From positions 1,550,001-1,614,000 of the forward strand of contig JBCAQO010000008.1 in NCBI GenBank assembly GCA_039111635.1: DNA of 64,000 nt, in the 5' to 3' direction. Below the pieces are notes generated by a model. It did no database searches. It worked only from the letters and a program-made list of their open reading frames with translations, and was not told where the DNA came from. The position numbers and the translations under genes are program-made. Origin of the DNA: Heterobasidion occidentale. Lineage: Eukaryota; Basidiomycota; Agaricomycetes; Russulales; Bondarzewiaceae. Positions 61,227 through 64,000 of the stretch are shown in pieces; the stretch's first letter is position 1, and every line of letters begins with the position of its first letter.

Positions 61227-62727
61227 ATGGACACAGACTGGTGCTTGCATTGCTCTCGCAGATTCGTAAGTCCCTCCAGCTGTCCCCCCTCCCCCTCCAC
61301 GTCCCTCACCTTTTCCTACCCGACCCACAGGACGGCGGCCTGCAGGGCGCCTACTGCTCCCAGGAGTGCTTCCAACGCGACCACCCCACTCCTCCGTCCC
61401 CTCCCTCTCGCACTTCGCCCCCCTCCCGCTCGTCGACGACGCACCCTCGCCCTCCCCCACTCGCTGGATGGGCAACGATCACGCCGGCATCCTCGCCTGG
61501 GCCCGCGAGGTCTCCCCCGGTCTTCCTTCAGACGATCGAGATCAGACCCCCTCTCACACCCGCAAAACAACTTCTCGCCCAAAACTCCTCTCCGTTCCCC
61601 ACCGACGCCCCTTGCCTCCCTCCCTCTCCGTCGCTTCCCCTCACACCGTCCGCCCGGAGCCATCGAAGCCCATCCGAGCACCCCACCCCTCGTCTTCCCA
61701 CCCCCTCCCCCACCGCTCTCTCGACGGTTCCAGCATCACCACCTCCCTTCTCACAGACTCGGTCGCAACCCCCGTCTCCACCCTCGACCACCCCCTCTCC
61801 CAGAAGACGTCCCTCTTGGGCGCCCTCGCCACCCACGTCCGCTCCTGGGTCGCCCCCACCCGCCTCCCCGCAAAGCCTGACCGTGCATCCCACGGTCCGT
61901 CCATCCACGGCGTCGACCCACCCTCCTTCACGGTGTTTGCCCGTGCCCACCGCGGCCCCCTCGCCGTCCTCGACGAGGACATCCTCCCGAGCGCCGCGAT
62001 CGGCAAGCACGACGACTGGGACAACGAGGGTGATCTGCTAGCGGGCTGGTACGCAAGCCGCGTCGTCGTCCGCACCGACGATCACAAGTCAAAGGTGCCC
62101 TTCCGCCCCACCCCTGCGGCGTCTCCACTGGACATCGACGACCACCCTGCGTTCCGCACGCGCGGACGCAAGCCGTCGCGAGCTTACCCGCTGCGTCGTC
62201 CTTCTACGCCTACGCATGACCGGCCTTCGTGTCGCAGTCCTGTCTCTGTTTCTTCGTCTTCTCTGTCTCTCTCTCTCTCTAGATCTCTTCATGCTCTCTA
62301 CCGCATCAAATGTCTATATGCAAGTATCCAAGTCCATATCCCCCACCCCTCCATATCTTCCATATTCGTGTCCACATCCAGCTCTTCCCGTCGCCTTCCC
62401 CTTCTGTCCTTCTGCTTCTTCGTCTGCTTCCGTGCACGGCCTCGACCTGCCTCGCCCCACCTCGTCTTTTCTCGCCTTTGCAGTTTCCACCACGTTCTAG
62501 GAGTTCGCCCTAAAAAAACGCGCTGTTCTCACATCCTCCTCATTCCCATCTTTTTATTCCCTTCACCTTCCTACCCCTACCCCACACATCGGCACCCCCT
62601 CGCGCGCGCACAGTCCCGTCTCGATTCGATTTCGGCCCCCCACTTTTTCTTTCCGCATGCCTCACCTTCCCCCCTATCGCGCGTTCGCTCGTCCTTCGGC
62701 TTCCCACCCCTGGCACGCTCCCAGTGA
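61227..62727 (+). CDS. Ecl1-type (life-span regulatory factor) zinc-knuckle protein
   Basis: The N-terminus carries MDTDWCLHCSRRF (exon 61227-61265), an intron of about 65 bp, then DGGLQGAYCSQECFQRD. The C-x2-C...C-x3-C spacing matches the short Ecl1-family domain, linked in yeasts to stress response and longevity. The next recognisable block is WMGNDHAGILAWAREVSPG, but it lies in another frame. One base must be gained or lost between 61381 and 61410, in a C-rich run, to join the two. Downstream DHPLSQKTSLLGALATHVRS and ASRVVVRTDDHKSKVPFRPT follow in a single frame. The nearest stop is 62727, but from about 62230 the sequence is Ser/Leu-rich and UTR-like, so the true end is probably near 62220. 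An in-frame ATG at 61110 is an alternative start. The gene lies 236 bp after the SET gene. Confidence 0.65.
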
Positions 62728-64000
62728 CGCGACGCAGCTCACACACACACCCTCGTTACACTTTTCTTTCCTTCTTTGCTTCGTATCTGATCTCGATCTA
62801 CGTACCGCCCTGCCCTGCCCTGCCCTGTGTCGGGGAGCTTGCTTCTTTGTTTCCGTTTGTTTTGCCTATTGCCGTGCTCGTCTTCCCACCGCCTTGTAGG
62901 AATACGTTATTTGTACTATCTATACATACCACTCAGCCTCGACAGCGTCTCTTTACTCTCCTATATCTCTCTCTATCAGCACTCTCGCCGCCGCGCATAG
63001 CTCATCTATAGAAGGCCTCGAGCGTGTCCCAGCTTAGTCCCGTCCCGTCGTATATCTGGATCGTGATATTGTTCTTTCTTCGACAATAAACAATACGTTT
63101 GTCGAACGAATGCAGTGCACTGGATCGAGCGAGCGAGATCGACTTGTCGGTGGACGTGAGTTGAACCCGTAAGTTGTAAGAGTCGCGTCGACGGCGGCGA
63201 TTCTGATGCCCTTCGTCCGTTCGACGTCAAGAAAGTGACGTCTGCGAGGAGCGCTGCAGTGGTGGCGCGATGGCTGCAGGATCAGAACGGAAAGGATCAG
63301 AGGGACCAGAAATTCAAGAATCTAGAACGTCGAGACTCGAGGCGTGTGCCAGCCAGCCAGCCAGCCCTGCAGTGTGTGCACCTGCCTGGCAGCCCCCGTC
63401 GGGCAGCGTCGAGGGAGCCTCGATCAGAAAGCCCGGGCGCCACGCGTCGCCGGCACATTTCGAGCTCGCTCGCTCGCCCAACAGCTCCTTGCGGCACGGT
63501 CTGGCACGGTTCAGTCCGGTGCTCGAACGGTCAGGTCCACAGTCGGTCGGTCGGTCGTCCGCGCGATCGCTGTTTTGTGTCCGCAGAAGCAGCGGAGCTT
63601 GGCGGAGCGGGCGGAAGCAGCTGGGTGCAAACAAACGAAGGGCGAAAAGGAAGATTCAGATAGGTGCGCACGCATCGATATCTGGGCTGGGCGCGTGCGT
63701 GCGTGTTTCTTGGGACCTTGCGAAGTTCTCTGGACAAGGTTTGGCAAGGGAACGCGTCCGCGGCGGGGTGACGAGAAATCTTTTCGATGTGATACTGTAC
63801 TGTGCTTGCGTGCATGCGATGCCTATTCCTGGTCCTAATACGAGGACTGGCGTACGTGGAATGTTCTAAAGGGGCACATAAAATATAAGGCGACGAGTCG
63901 GCACATGCCAGTAGATGCCAGTGGTGATCGCCCAACAATGCACAGCGACGACAAAGGCTAGGACGTGGCTACATCACCATCATCAAGAAGAAGACGTCGA
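62728..64000. other. Right-end region without a recognised gene
   Basis: No conserved protein block, RNA or transposon end could be identified in the last 1.3 kb. Open frames of 60-200 residues on both strands are Arg/Ser/Pro-rich and show no domain. The sequence holds GCCAGCCAGCCAGCC at 63351-63365 and GTCGGTCGGTCGG near 63542, both microsatellites. It may be the upstream region of a gene outside the window. I see nothing else in it. Confidence 0.4.

Noticed and set aside
60126..61475. Long minus-strand open frame of 449 codons
   Set aside because: It overlaps the SET and Ecl1-type genes, is almost wholly Pro/Arg/Ser, and arises from the GC-rich codons of the real plus-strand exons.

Overview
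The window is nuclear DNA of a filamentous basidiomycete, most likely an agaricomycete. The genes are dense and broken by many 45-70 bp GT-AG introns. They include families typical of mushroom-forming fungi (a FunK1 kinase, Zn2Cys6 regulators with a basidiomycete-style linker, a CCCH/Smr protein, an Ecl1-type zinc-knuckle protein), and the accessory part carries multi-exon repeat genes of agaricomycete type. No bacterial operons, rRNA genes or CRISPR arrays are present.

Layout. Positions 1-12.9 kb form a transposon island. It holds a decayed, once-spliced transposon-type gene (about 1.7-6.4 kb), interrupted by a 630 bp solo LTR with a perfect 5 bp target-site duplication. It also holds a second decayed multi-exon repeat gene (8.6-10.1 kb), a second solo LTR of 828 bp with its own 5 bp duplication, a diverged LTR fragment and a tRNA-like Pol III promoter module. 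From 13.0 kb the DNA is gene-rich: CAF40/CNOT9 (+), an Msc2-type zinc transporter (-), a Zn2Cys6 regulator (-), a coiled-coil orphan (-), a CUE/CCCH/Smr protein (-), a second paralogous Zn2Cys6 regulator (-), Rho3 (+), clathrin heavy chain (-), a damaged FunK1 kinase (+), a PQ-loop membrane protein (-), an Fe-S type L-serine dehydratase (-), a PX-PH-RhoGAP of Bem3 type (+), an Shr3-type ER chaperone (+), a SET-domain methyltransferase (+) and an Ecl1-type protein (+). The last 1.3 kb shows no gene.

How the genes fit together. Most are core housekeeping genes. Several concern polarity and membrane traffic: Rho3, the Bem3-type RhoGAP, clathrin, the Shr3-type permease chaperone, the PQ-loop protein and the ER zinc transporter. 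The neighbourhood is suggestive, but nothing in the sequence shows co-regulation. Two Zn2Cys6 regulators on the same strand, about 7 kb apart, are clear paralogs.

Cautions. Splice sites were read by eye, so inner exon edges can be wrong by a few bases. Several conserved genes (the Smr protein, FunK1, Bem3-type, SET and Ecl1-type) show a single-base frame break inside otherwise good coding sequence. Most are in GC-rich stretches and look more like assembly errors than biology, except perhaps in FunK1.
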